A DNA stretch of 25,000 bases. Origin: Botryococcus braunii (taxonomy: Eukaryota > Chlorophyta > Trebouxiophyceae). The stretch is taken from positions 479,121-504,120 of the forward strand of contig KV908381.1 of assembly GCA_002005505.1 (NCBI GenBank). The letters run 5' to 3'. The notes under the pieces were generated by a model, which was not told the DNA's origin, did not search any database, and saw only the letters and a program-made list of their open reading frames with translations. This document shows, piece after piece, positions 8,350-17,550 of this stretch (positions within the stretch are counted from its first letter, which is position 1; each line of letters starts with the position of its first letter). Both the position numbers and the translations under genes were made by a program.

Positions 8350-10871
8350 GTGGAGTTAGAGAAGGAAACCTCCACACTTTTGTTCCTTGGGAATCTTTTC
8401 ATTCTTCTATCGAGCAACGTTGTTCTGAGTTTTTGCATTGTTCTTTTTCTAGAGGCCCCTTTGACAATACCCTACCCGATGGAACGTCTAAACCGACATT
8501 TGTTGCAGTACCTATAGGTAAAGCGGAGGACACCTTATCCACTTTCGCTCGTGAGCAACAAGCAAATAAACATTTAAGTGCTTGTTTTCTAATGGGTAGT
8601 AAAGTGGCGAAATCCAAGGCAGTGTACCCATGGCTAAAAGGCATGAGAGTTATCCTGCAAGGTACCAAGGGACCTGATGTCCCCTACTCCTATGTAGTTT
8701 ACCATGCCGGACCCAAATTTAGCGTATCTTTTGCTCAAGCTTTTTCAAATAGGCATTTAGCAATGCTTTTTCATGTTAACTGTACTGGTGTGAAGGGCGT
8801 CGCTTTAGTCGATACCGGGGCGACGCACTCGTTCGTCAGACATGACTTCCTAGCTACTCTCGGAGTGAGGCTGTCAAAGAAGTGTGTGGATGTCCAGCTT
8901 GCAGATGGGCAGACCATGCGCTCGGCGGGGACAGCTAAGCTCAGGGTGCACTTATCTCAAACATATGTGGAACAGAGGGATTTCATTGTCTGCGAAACTC
9001 TGTTGGATGGGGTGGACTTAATCCTTGGTGAGGATTTTCTGAAAGAAAGAAAAGCGTTAATTGACTACAATCATGGCGCAGTTCATCTTAAACCGCCTCA
9101 TTCCTCACACTACATTACACTCCTCAACCCGCTGCCCCCTAGTGAAAGAGGTACCTTACCGGCGCAAAAAGTAAATGTTATAAGTGAGGGTCAAGCTAGG
9201 CGGGCTATGCGAAAGGGTTGTCCAGGGTTTTGGGGGGTTGTGCGAGAGGCAAGGAGTGGACAGGACTCAGTTTGTGCAACACACTATCTCCATAGGGTTG
9301 CAGTGGCAACTACAGAGGGGGATAATCCTTGGGACGAAGACAGCGGAGCCACCGGCCTAGATTTAAACGAAAACTCCCGGCGTGTTATTGAGGGTATGAC
9401 TGACAAGCCACAAGACTTGAAGCAATTGTTGTTAGAGTTTTTGGATGTTTTTCCAGAGAAATTGCCAGATTTACCTCCAGACAGGGGCATCTTGCACACT
9501 ATACCTATGACACCCGGCCATACGCCGCCCTGTCGCCCCACTTATAGGTTGGCTGAACCAGAAGTGGCGGAGTGTCGGAGGCAGGTTGAGGAATTACTAG
9601 CACAGGGTTTCATCAGGCCGAGTGCATCACCGTATGGTAGCCCCATATTGTTTGTGAGAAAGAAAGACGGAACATTCCGAATGGTTATAGATTACAGGGC
9701 AGTTAATAACTTAACAAGGAAGGACAAATATCCGTTGCCACGGATAGACGATCTTCTGGACAAGCTGCAGGGTTCAAAGTTCTTTACCTCTTTTGATCTC
9801 TTGTCAGGTTACCATCAAGTGCGATTACATGAATCCGATGTTCCCAAAACCGCCTTTAGAACACCCTTAGGTTCATTTGAATTTTTGGTGCTTCCTTTTG
9901 GTCTCACGAATGCTCCCTCCACGTTTCAGAGACTGATGAACAGTGTGTTTCATGATTTTATTCGAGAGGGTTTTGTTGTGGTTTACCTAGATGATTTGTT
10001 GGTATACAGCAAGTCCAGGGAACAGCACTTAGAGCACTTAACTCGCATCCTTACTCGGCTGAGAGAGGAAAAACTTTATGCAAAATTATCCAAGTGTGAG
10101 TTTTTTGCTGACGAGTTGCGGTATTTGGGACATGTCGTGGGGCGCGACGGCATCAAAGTTGACCCTGCCAAAGTTCGGACTATTGTGGACTGGCCAACAC
10201 CCACGGGGAGCACGCACGTACGACAATTCTTGGGACTAGCCAACTACTTCCGCAAGTTCGTCCCGGGTTACAGTACGCTTGCGGCCCCCTTAACCCGGCT
10301 CACTGGCAAAGTTCCTTGGACGTGGGGAGAAGCTGAAGAGCACGCGTTTCAAAGTTTAAAAGAAACTTTGTCCAATGCTCCTGTACTAGCACTCCCAGAC
10401 AGTAGCAAGCCTTTCAAAGTGATCTCAGATGCCAGTGACTATGGGGTGGGTGCAGTACTATTGCAAGAAGGTAGACCTGTAGCATACTTCAGTAAAAAGC
10501 TTAGTAATGCCGAACGCAATTATTCCACAACTGAGAAAGAGCTTGCAGGTGTGTTGTATGCCCTCAAGGAGTGGAGGTGTTACTTATTAGGGCAAACTTT
10601 CACAGTTGTTACGGACCATCGCGCGAATAGTTTTTTGCAAACCCAAACCCTACTCTCACCCAGACGGGCGCGCTGGGCGGAGTTTCTACAGTTATTCGAC
10701 ATCCAATGGGAATATGCGCCGGGATCCACTAACCCTGCTGACCCATTGTCTAGGAGTCCTCACTTAGCCGGGGCCCACGTCCGAGCCCTAGCTCGGGCCC
10801 AGGCTGGGGTTCAGGCGTCGGTTCAGGCTAGGGCAGGGCCCCTGGGGGAGGACTCTCCCCTGTCGGAGTAG
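8346..10871 (+). CDS. pol: Element B Pol-1: protease-RT-RNase H, 841 aa
   Basis: Starts at the ATG within ATGA. About 150 N-terminal residues have no clear motif. The aspartic protease has VDTGATHSF with the catalytic Asp at residue 156. RT spans about residues 390-600, with VIDYRAVNN, FDLLSGYHQVRL, PFGLTNAPSTFQRLM and the intact catalytic YLDD at residues 547-550. RNase H follows (ISDASDYGVGAVL with Asp at 695; STTEKELAGVLYALKEW; VTDHRANSF). The ORF ends after a low-complexity Ala/Gln/Gly linker (RALARAQAGVQASVQARAG) at a TAG at 10869-10871. In element A the same region runs on into integrase without a stop. Here the frame closes and integrase starts six bases downstream in another frame. 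This may be a true ORF division or a recent indel. Confidence 0.94.
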   Translation: MSGVREGNLHTFVPWESFHSSIEQRCSEFLHCSFSRGPFDNTLPDGTSKPTFVAVPIGKAEDTLSTFAREQQANKHLSACFLMGSKVAKSKAVYPWLKGMRVILQGTKGPDVPYSYVVYHAGPKFSVSFAQAFSNRHLAMLFHVNCTGVKGVALVDTGATHSFVRHDFLATLGVRLSKKCVDVQLADGQTMRSAGTAKLRVHLSQTYVEQRDFIVCETLLDGVDLILGEDFLKERKALIDYNHGAVHLKPPHSSHYITLLNPLPPSERGTLPAQKVNVISEGQARRAMRKGCPGFWGVVREARSGQDSVCATHYLHRVAVATTEGDNPWDEDSGATGLDLNENSRRVIEGMTDKPQDLKQLLLEFLDVFPEKLPDLPPDRGILHTIPMTPGHTPPCRPTYRLAEPEVAECRRQVEELLAQGFIRPSASPYGSPILFVRKKDGTFRMVIDYRAVNNLTRKDKYPLPRIDDLLDKLQGSKFFTSFDLLSGYHQVRLHESDVPKTAFRTPLGSFEFLVLPFGLTNAPSTFQRLMNSVFHDFIREGFVVVYLDDLLVYSKSREQHLEHLTRILTRLREEKLYAKLSKCEFFADELRYLGHVVGRDGIKVDPAKVRTIVDWPTPTGSTHVRQFLGLANYFRKFVPGYSTLAAPLTRLTGKVPWTWGEAEEHAFQSLKETLSNAPVLALPDSSKPFKVISDASDYGVGAVLLQEGRPVAYFSKKLSNAERNYSTTEKELAGVLYALKEWRCYLLGQTFTVVTDHRANSFLQTQTLLSPRRARWAEFLQLFDIQWEYAPGSTNPADPLSRSPHLAGAHVRALARAQAGVQASVQARAGPLGEDSPLSE

Positions 10872-10879
10872 GAGCGATG
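10869..10879 (+). promoter_or_regulatory. TAG-N5-ATG junction between pol-1 and integrase ORF
   Basis: The stop TAG (10869-10871) is followed after five bases by ATG (10877-10879) in the -1 frame. The integrase frame is open only from 10832, so a -1 shift would have to fall between 10832 and 10871, where CTGGGGGAGG (about 10842) is a weak slippery candidate. Reinitiation, as at the gag/pol ATGA, is an alternative. Confidence 0.4.
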
Positions 10880-12490
10880 GGGGTTGGGGAGGCTGCAGAC
10901 TCCACCACCCTACCCACGCCGATGGACGGGTTGAGGGGATGGGGAAGGGTTTTAAGTGAGGCATATGAGATAGATGATTGGCTCCATCGTAAACAAAATC
11001 GCCGCAAGTTAAGCTTCCATAGTGGCTTGTGGAAGCGCGGTGCGCGCATTTACGTTCCCTCCCACCATATGAGTTCTGACGGTGTCGAACGTAACCTTCG
11101 TAGAGAAATCCTGGAAAATTTGCATGGACCACCTATAGTTGGTCATCCAGGCAGGGACAGGACCCTCGAATTAGTTCAACGTTCCTGGTGGTGGCCAGGG
11201 ATGGCCTCAGATGTGGCTGACTTTGTGGCCCAATGTGACTCGTGTCAGCGTGTCAAAGCCCCAGCACACTTACCTGTAGGGTTACTACACCCTCTAGAAA
11301 TACCTGACAGAAAGTGGCAATCAATGTCTATGGACCTAATCACTGGACTGCCAAGAACTAAGGAAGGATATGACGCTATCTGGGTTGCTGTTGATAGGTT
11401 GTCAAAGTATGCGCACTTCGCTCCGACGACCACTGACGCAAGTGCAGAAGTGATAGCTCAACTGTTACGGACCCGGGTTTTCACCTTGCATGGGTTTCCC
11501 ACTCACATTGTATCAGACAGAGATCCTAGGTGGGTGGGTCGCTTCTGTCAAGAGCTCTTTCGGTTGACCGGTTGTCGCTCTGCGCTATCTACAGCGTTTC
11601 ATCCGCAGACCGACGGTCAAACGGAACGAATTAATAGGATCTTGGAGGATTATTTGCGTCATTACGTCACTGGAAGACACAACGACTGGGATAAACATTT
11701 GTGTGAAGCTGAATTTTCTTACAACAACACTTTTCAGCAATCAATCAACACTACTCCCTTTAGATTGACCTTCGGTCAGGATCCCACGATTCCCTTCCAG
11801 GAAGTCTATGAAGGTGTGACATCTTCTGTACGTGAGTATGTACCAGCAGCAGCAGAGTTTGTACGAAGGATGAGATGGGATCTAGAAAGAGCGCGGACAT
11901 GTCTCAAAGCTGCGCAGGACCGCATGAAGGCATATGCGGACGCGAGGAGAAAAGATGCTCCTATTTTAAAAATAGGCCAACCTGTCCTCCTTTCAACAAA
12001 GAATCTGAAATTCAAGCATACTCGGACAAGAAAACTCTTACCTCGGTTTATTGGGCCTTTTCCCATCGTCCAGGAGGTATCATCGGTAGCTTTCAAAATT
12101 AGGCTTCCAAAAACTCTGAGGGTTCATGATGTCTTCCATGTTTCTATGCTTAAGCCTTATAAGGAAGGTGGGACGGTACAACCTCCTCCTCTACCTGAGA
12201 TTATTGATGGAGAAGAGGAGTATGAGGTCGAGGCTGTGCTAGCTCATAGGGAACGAAAGTTACGAGGTCGAAAAACTGCGCGAGAATATCTTGTAAAGTG
12301 GACCGGGTATCAGGATATTCATAATACTTGGGAGCCAGAGGATAACTTAGAACACGCCAGGGAGGCGTTACAGCGGTACTGGGATTTAACCACGGAGCAC
12401 AGGCCGGAACAAAAAGAAAAGGTGGACAAGAAACGTAAAGGACGTGGTAAAAATGCTGAGAAGCAGCGGAAGCGCGCTAGGCGCGCTTAG
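10877..12490 (+). CDS. int: Element B Pol-2: integrase with GPY/F and chromodomain, 537 aa
   Basis: The HHCC zinc domain is near residues 80-125 (HGPPIVGH, then CDSC). The DD35E core has Asp153 (SMDLITG), Asp214 (VSDRDPR) and Glu250 (DGQTERINR), with exactly 35 residues between the last two. A GPY/F-type module follows (LLPRFIGPFPIVQEV). A C-terminal chromodomain spans about residues 447-500 (EYEVEAVLAHR, YLVKWTGY, NTWEPEDNL) with aromatic residues Tyr449, Trp475 and Trp485 where the methyl-lysine cage lies in this fold. The tail is Lys/Arg-rich and may be a nuclear signal. Integrase inserts the cDNA; the chromodomain is known in chromoviruses to steer insertion to modified histones. Starting with a Met at the very beginning of the zinc-domain leader makes a separate product plausible. 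Confidence 0.93.
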   Translation: MGVGEAADSTTLPTPMDGLRGWGRVLSEAYEIDDWLHRKQNRRKLSFHSGLWKRGARIYVPSHHMSSDGVERNLRREILENLHGPPIVGHPGRDRTLELVQRSWWWPGMASDVADFVAQCDSCQRVKAPAHLPVGLLHPLEIPDRKWQSMSMDLITGLPRTKEGYDAIWVAVDRLSKYAHFAPTTTDASAEVIAQLLRTRVFTLHGFPTHIVSDRDPRWVGRFCQELFRLTGCRSALSTAFHPQTDGQTERINRILEDYLRHYVTGRHNDWDKHLCEAEFSYNNTFQQSINTTPFRLTFGQDPTIPFQEVYEGVTSSVREYVPAAAEFVRRMRWDLERARTCLKAAQDRMKAYADARRKDAPILKIGQPVLLSTKNLKFKHTRTRKLLPRFIGPFPIVQEVSSVAFKIRLPKTLRVHDVFHVSMLKPYKEGGTVQPPPLPEIIDGEEEYEVEAVLAHRERKLRGRKTAREYLVKWTGYQDIHNTWEPEDNLEHAREALQRYWDLTTEHRPEQKEKVDKKRKGRGKNAEKQRKRARRA

Positions 12491-13061
12491 TGCTCTGGCA
12501 GGTCGGGTCGGCCCCTCGGTACGTCCTTGGGCCACCTTGGAAGCTCTAAGCTTGGCCCTTAGAGTGTACCCTGGGGGTATCCCAGTACTAGAGCGCACTC
12601 GAATGAATAGGACGTAAGCGGGGTAGAATGTCTGCCTCGGGTGCGTGCGGTGATGACCGCTCACCCTGGACAGGACTCGTCGAGGTAGGGTGTCGTCTAC
12701 CTCGGGTGCGTGCGGTGTTGACTGCTCACCCTTGTCAGGTTTCGGACGTCAATCATGTAATGTCGCGACATCCGTGCTAGCTCGCGCTGTAGCGTAACGC
12801 CCGACGCAGATGGGTGGCCCCACTGCCGTTGGGTAGAATTCCTATTGGACAGGACGGGCGAATTTATGTATGGACGGGACAGATTTTACATTGTTATACG
12901 GACAGGGCTGGACAAGACAGGACAGGGGTCTGGCTTGGGCTGGGGACGCCAGACTAGTACCCGCGGACAGGACGTGACAGGACCGTACCTCTGCCAAGTG
13001 TGTTAGGTGCGTAGTGTAGTTGTTTAGAGTGAGTCTCCCTCTTGGCCGTGACGTCCAAGCT
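12491..13061 (+). other. Element B 3' untranslated region
   Basis: Non-coding. It contains an imperfect tandem pair of 44 bp (12631-12674 and 12696-12739, each opening TCTRCCTCGGGTGCGTGCGG). From about 12845 to 12985 it carries scattered GGACAGGAC-type words. Confidence 0.7.
12631..12739 (+). repeat. Imperfect 44-bp tandem pair in element B 3' UTR
   Basis: Copy 1 is 12631-12674 and copy 2 is 12696-12739, offset 65 bp, with about six mismatches. Both share CCTCGGGTGCGTGCGGTG and GCTCACCC. Confidence 0.8.
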
Positions 13062-13074
13062 AAGGGGGGGAGGG
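13062..13074 (+). other. Polypurine tract of element B
   Basis: AAGGGGGGGAGGG ends exactly at the base before the 3' LTR, the expected plus-strand primer site. Confidence 0.9.
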
Positions 13075-13372
13075 TGTAACAGGAAAAGTCGCGTGTTATA
13101 GGAAAATGACCGGACCACGAGGATTTGGACCTCCATAAAGGTCCCTTCGTGAGTTATGTTCCTCCACGCCAAGAAGTGGCTACTTCACGCGCCAAGGGAG
13201 TGACCCTTACTTGACAAGGCGCATTGGCGATGGAGACAGGGACACACTTAGAACAGGATAGAATAAGGCTTTGGCAGAGGAAGGACCGGGCCGGACTGGA
13301 CGGGTACTGAGGTGGAGCCCAAACAACTTGTAACCATTGTTTTCGCATCCTTTGGCCGTTTCTACTGTATCA
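13075..13372 (+). repeat. Element B 3' LTR (298 bp)
   Basis: Identical by eye to 6504-6801; starts TGTAACA, ends TGTATCA, bounded by the polypurine tract on the left and TCACA on the right. Confidence 0.97.
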
Positions 13373-13377
13373 TCACA
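13373..13377. repeat. Target-site duplication of element B (right), TCACA
   Basis: Perfect repeat of 6499-6503 directly after the 3' LTR. Confidence 0.96.
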
Positions 13378-13439
13378 CCTTCCTTTCCCAATTTGGAGGC
13401 CACAAGAGAGTGCAAAACATGCAAGCAAGTGGCATCCAT
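13378..13439 (-). pseudogene. pol: Element A pol, N-terminal 62 bases cut off by element B
   Basis: On the minus strand an ATG at 13439 opens MDATCLHVLHSLVASKLGKE. With one copy of the TCACA duplication its frame runs into the pol frame at 6503. The gag stop lies 11 bases upstream (13451-13453), so in element A pol also starts at its own ATG close to the gag stop and in a different frame. Confidence 0.75.
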
Positions 13440-13450
13440 GGCTTCAGAAT

Positions 13451-14659
13451 TTACTTTGGAGGATTATGCCCCGCCCCTTTTCCCTTCCAATGTGCTCCCC
13501 GGCCACCACGGCCCTTCCACTGCCCACCTCGAGCTTGATTAGAGGGGAAAGGAGGAGGTGGGGGCAATTGACTGTCGCGCCTGCTCTTCCTTTGCAAGTA
13601 GTCCCGCTTGGCCTGACATTGCCATTGCTCGTGACCAAAGTTTTTGCAGAAATAACACTGGCGCTCAGAGGGGACGCTTGTCCGAGAATCTAACTTCCCA
13701 CCAACGGTGTGTCCGACGGCTCCAAGCACAGGCCCCTGGGTGAATCCCGGAAAGTATGCCGGCGTGCTTGTTGGAGTCCTCTTCACAACGTTGAGAACCT
13801 TCCTTCCTTCCTGTCCCCTCAGCATCCCCCCTGATTTTAAGTTGCTTTCATATTGCACCACATAAGTGCACAATGAGTCGAGGCTTGTGAACCTGGCACC
13901 AGTTTGAGGGTTAACTGTGCAAGCAACTCTAATAGGAGCATTCAGGCCTTTGAGGAACATATATATTTTATCATTTTCGCAGATGTCATATTCGGTTTCT
14001 ACATCACTCAACAAGGAAATAAACCTTTCTATGTATCTTTCAACGCTTTCTTGCCCTTGATAAACATGGTCTAATTTTTGCCGGGCAGCCATAACCAAAT
14101 CGGTAGAGTCGTATCGATTTCCCATAAAATTTTTAAAGTCTTCCCATGTTGGCTCTGTTTGACCTCCTTCCCTTTCCTTCCTTTTGAGGTATGTCCCCCA
14201 CACCTTTGTAGGTCGCTCCTCCATACATTGCAGCGCGACTGCCACCCACTTGTCCCTTGACACATTTGAAATGTCCACATATGATTCCACCTTACTAGCA
14301 AAGAATTGGAAGCTTCCTCTTTTTCCTGTAAACATGGCTGGTGTAGGCACACGCACGACGTTAGTGGTGGATGACGTCCGCTTGGATGCTCGTTCTCCCT
14401 CCAAGGCCTCAATCCGCTTCAATAACCGTAGAATTAGGGATTTAGTCTTATTTTTCTTCAAGGGTGTCTTCAAAGGAGTGGGTTTGGGTTTCGTTTTGGG
14501 TGTGGTCGGTTTGGGCGATGGGGCCAATTGCAATTCCGTTTCGGACTCTTCCAAAAGATCATCGACTTCAATACCTTCCTTTTCCAAACCTTTCAAAATC
14601 TCTTTTTATTTAAGAGGGAGACCGGAGTACTTGCTTCCTTTCCGTTTAACCGCCATCAT
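13451..14659 (-). pseudogene. gag: Element A gag, broken by an early stop
   Basis: Two consecutive ATGs (14659 and 14656, minus strand) start a frame that hits TAA at codon 18 (14608-14606) and then stays open to the stop at 13451-13453. Without that TAA it would be about 400 aa. The N-terminal part is rich in Pro, Thr and Lys. A Gag capsid-like region follows, with LDHVYQGQESVERYIERF clearly homologous to element B's LDSVYQGNESVEKYVERF. A CCHC knuckle is present (CYFCKNFGHEQWQC, 13616-13657). The C-terminus is Gly/Lys/Arg-rich. No downstream ATG exists before the capsid region (AMFTGK), so normal initiation would give only a short peptide. Confidence 0.88.
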
Positions 14660-14719
14660 ATTGCAATGGAACAATGCAAATACAACCTTCCCTACGTCTC
14701 CCTTCGGTTCGAGGCTCTA

Positions 14720-14737
14720 ACCGCCTCGCCGATACCA
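14720..14737 (-). other. Primer-binding-site candidate of element A
   Basis: On the minus strand TGGTATCGGCGAGGCGG starts one base after the 5' LTR. It shares TGGTATCG and CGAG with element B's site. On the plus strand this reads like the 3' end of a tRNA ending in CCA, which is what a PBS complement should look like. Confidence 0.65.
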
Positions 14738-14738
14738 A

Positions 14739-15228
14739 TTTAACGAAGTGAGACGTGTAACTAAGATTTATAACAAGCTAAGCAAGGGTTTCAGGCAAGG
14801 GTGACACCGAAGGTAGGAATCGAAGTTCCAATCCGTTACAAGTTCGCAGCCCTCCTCACGCAGGTCGTCCGAGTCTCCAAAGAACAATATATAATGAACA
14901 ATGTAGAGAATGCTAGATGTCTCACTCGTAGCAGCAAACCCAAAGACAATGATAACCACCCGAGTTCCTAGTCCACCTATGCGCGGATCCGGCTACGTCG
15001 TCCCTCTACGAGATGCTCTCGCGAGCATAACGATATGGATGACGAGAGGAGACCCACTAGGATATTACAGTCATTTTCCTACACACAAGGACAACGAGAT
15101 CTACTCGTATCCCAAAGGGCACGAAGAAACATGAACTACGCGCACACCATTACGAACATTATGCTTACGCGCACATCCTACGCGCAGGGGACGTGAGACG
15201 CGTCGCGCTGACGCGGCACCTCACTACA
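14739..15228 (-). repeat. Element A 5' LTR (490 bp)
   Basis: Matches 2091-2580 at 489 of 490 positions (A at 14924). It is followed by AAGGG on the right and abuts the PBS on the left. Confidence 0.96.
14885..14895 (-). promoter_or_regulatory. TATA-box candidate in element A LTR
   Basis: On the minus strand the LTR contains ATTATATATTG about 335 bases from its 5' end, the only strong TATA-like word in it. The same site lies at 2237-2247 in the other LTR. It would drive transcription toward element A gag. Confidence 0.4.
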
Positions 15229-15233
15229 AAGGG
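15229..15233. repeat. Target-site duplication of element A (right), AAGGG
   Basis: Perfect copy of 2086-2090, located in the integrase reading frame of copia-minus; the copia-plus counterpart of this site is at 21049-21053. Confidence 0.95.
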
Positions 15234-17550
15234 TCTGCTGCAGCGTGCAGCAACAGGGTCCTTGTGCGCTCCTTAAGTGTCCGATTCATGCGCTCAGCAA
15301 GTCCATTTTGCTGAGGCGTGGATGGAGCTGAGGTCTCCATTTTAGTGCCCTGCTGAGCACAAAATTCTTTGAACTGCTGATTGAGAAATTCTGTCCCTCT
15401 ATCAAATCTCACACACTTCACCACTTTTCCATGAAATGTCTGCCAGTACTTCAAGAGCTCAATGAGGGCCTTGGGAATGACTTCTTTCGACTTCACTGCC
15501 AAGGAAGCTATCGAATGAGATTTTTCATCAACCACAGTAACCCAAAACCGCTCTCCCGTGATGGCAGCTGGTGAAATGGGCCCCACAGTATCCACACGTG
15601 CACTCGATCTAACACACTCTCTGCAGGTCTGGATGAAGCTGGAAAGAGGGGGCGAGCATGCTTGCCTTGTATGAAGGACTCACACTGGGTAGGACACTCT
15701 GAGCATGGAGCAAGAGACACATGAATCCCAATTACCAAATCTTCGTTGTCCAATCTTGTCATTTTCTTAACACCAGGATGACCCAACCTTGCATGCCACA
15801 GTAGTCTATCTATACACACGTGTCCTTTCCTAGCATGATACGAGGCAGCATGAGGACTGGACTGTGGCTGCGCAGCATGCTGGCTCTGGACTGGACACAC
15901 CCATTCTAAAAAAAACAGCCCTCGCTCTCTGGCTATCTGACCAGACAGCCTGCTGGGCCTTTCATGGCCGTGTACCCACCTGCACTGTCAGTGAGGAATG
16001 ACGCTCCATCCTGAATGGTTCGTGTGACAGAAATCATATTAGTGTGTGCAGTGGGCACACACTGCACATTATGCAGCCAAAACACCTCTTGTCTGGGAGA
16101 CCCACAAAACACCTCTTGTCTGGCAGACCAGACACACAGACCCAGTTGCAACTATCCCTCCTTTGGCGTCAGAAGTGGCCAAGTGAAGAGGGAGGGGTTG
16201 GGCATGCATGACAGGATTGTGTAGTAACGACAGATCATTTACAAGGTGCACCGATGCACCACTATCTATCAGCCACGAGGTACTGCAAGCCCTATGAGAC
16301 GTAGGGGTAAGCACATTCAACGAAATGAACATAGGCTCACTAGCACCTGAAGGAGGTGGTGGTGGGAGATGCCAGCCTGGGAAGAATGGGAAGATAGTGG
16401 ACACAGATCCAGCAGCATGTGAGGTTGACACGGGAGGGCCTCCTCTGGGGTGGCCAGCATCCCACCAGCTGGCTTGTTGCTGAGGAGCTCCAGGGCCCCA
16501 CCACGCAGCCGGGCCCGCACTTGCAGCTTGCATTGTGCCATGCAGGGCTTGCAGCCTCTTCAGATCCAGGCACTCCTTCCAGAAATGTCCGGTCCCGTTG
16601 CAGAAGCGACACGCCAGTTCCTCCTTTGGCCTCCTGCCACGTCCAGACCCTCCCCCCTGCCTCCAGCGTTGTGAGCAGAGGGGCCATAGGAGGCCTGACC
16701 ATCAGCAGGTGCTCCAGCTCCCACTCCTGGTGCTGCTCCAGCGCCCGGTGCAGCTCCAGCGCCTTGAGGAGGCCCAGGGATTCCCACCCGAGCTGGTACG
16801 GCTGCTGCTGCTGCTGCTGCTGCAACAACTGCTGCAGCTGCTGCTGTGACGTGCAGTGATTCTGCCAAAGGGATATCATGGTACTCCATGGTCTCAATGG
16901 CAGCCAGGATTGTCTCCAACATGTAATATGGATCTGACTTGGCGGAGGTAATCGCCCAGGCGTCAGTCTGCAAGACTGCCGGAAGCCCCTTATACATATA
17001 CCTGCAGATCTGGCGATCGCCCAGCTTATGGTTATTGTCTTCCAGGGAGGCGGCGATACTGATGACCCGGTGGCACCATTCTTGAACTGTCTCTCCCTTC
17101 ACCATGCCTTTTTCAAGCCCCTTGATCCACTTCTCATTAATTTCCCTGTCCTTCCCTCCAGTGCAACGATCTGCCACCCACTGAATGAAGTCAAAAGCAC
17201 TCCCCCGCTGTTTGACTTCGTCCTGCCACATAGGTGGGATAGATTGCAGAATGAAGTGTTTAACTGCTGCGTTGTCCGCAGTCTTGGGCATGGGTGCCTC
17301 CATAGCTCCCATAGCTCCTTTTTGCATTGCACAGGACTCCAGCTCCTCACGCCAGGCCCTGAAATTGGTACGGTCCGCCTTCAGATGTGTGGACATAACT
17401 GCTGGTCGTAGTGGCTGCGCTGGTCGGCTGACCTGACTGTCCAGCTCCTGAGGAGGCTGTGCTGCCTCCTGCTGGTGTTGCCATAGTCCCTGTACTGCTG
17501 GGATTATTTCCAGAAATCTTGCTTTGAGAACGAGTTTGAGGTTTGGTCAT
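15229..17550 (-). pseudogene. copia-minus: Ty1/copia gag-protease-integrase pseudogene
   Basis: Minus-strand ATG at 17550 opens MTKPQTRSQSK. Homology to copia-plus runs through Gag (LKADRTNFRAWREELE), protease (WLIDSGASVHLV), the pre-integrase zinc region and the integrase core (DTVGPISP; RFDRGTEF; QQNGLAERMNRTLKERTRTLL) until element A's insertion. Lesions relative to copia-plus: a 32-base deletion near 17395 removes the segment before the LKADRTNF block and shifts the frame; a frameshift near 16680 removes the zinc knuckle from frame; a 2-base loss and a 27-bp tandem duplication (16078-16096 repeated at 16105-16123) lie in the protease-integrase linker; further shifts fall near 15945 and 15595. 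One zinc Cys is replaced (CESF for CESC). Unlike copia-plus, codon 5 of gag is intact here. It is the oldest layer of the nest. Confidence 0.92.

Larger units (their letters stand above)
6504..13372 (+). mobile_element. Element B: full-length, apparently intact Ty3/gypsy chromovirus
   Basis: A 6,869-bp element inserted in element A in the opposite orientation. Both LTRs are 298 bp with no difference that I can find by reading, starting TGTAACAGG and ending CTGTATCA. It has a perfect TCACA duplication, a PBS-like TGGTATCG two bases after the LTR and a polypurine tract ending directly at the 3' LTR. Three plus-strand ORFs encode Gag (7018-8349), protease-RT-RNase H (8346-10871) and integrase with a C-terminal chromodomain (10877-12490). 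All catalytic residues I checked are present. Identical LTRs mean the insertion is very recent. It may be autonomous if the split pol is functional. Confidence 0.96.
2091..15228 (-). mobile_element. Element A: defective Ty3/gypsy LTR retrotransposon, nested in copia-minus
   Basis: The element lies on the minus strand with 5' LTR at 14739-15228 and 3' LTR at 2091-2580, each 490 bp and differing only at 2276/14924 (C versus A). PBS-like sequence follows the 5' LTR and a polypurine tract precedes the 3' LTR. Without element B and its duplication it is about 6.26 kb. Order is LTR, gag, protease-RT-RNase H-integrase (truncated), LTR. It is homologous to element B throughout gag and pol. Lesions seen: an in-frame TAA near the start of gag, YLGD for YLDD in RT, TGA for a conserved Trp in integrase, and loss of integrase beyond the first catalytic Asp region. 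No chromodomain is found. It is non-autonomous. Confidence 0.95.

Noticed and set aside
10832..10871. Efficient -1 programmed frameshift signal in element B pol
   Set aside because: The only G run (CTGGGGGAGG) does not form an X-XXY-YYZ heptamer in the zero frame; kept only as a weak alternative to reinitiation.
14706..14737. tRNA gene fragment ending in CCA
   Set aside because: It is the complement of element A's primer-binding site; no cloverleaf can be built upstream.
17050..17062. Hammerhead ribozyme core (CTGATGA)
   Set aside because: The partner GAAA and the three stems are missing; the word lies in copia Gag coding sequence.
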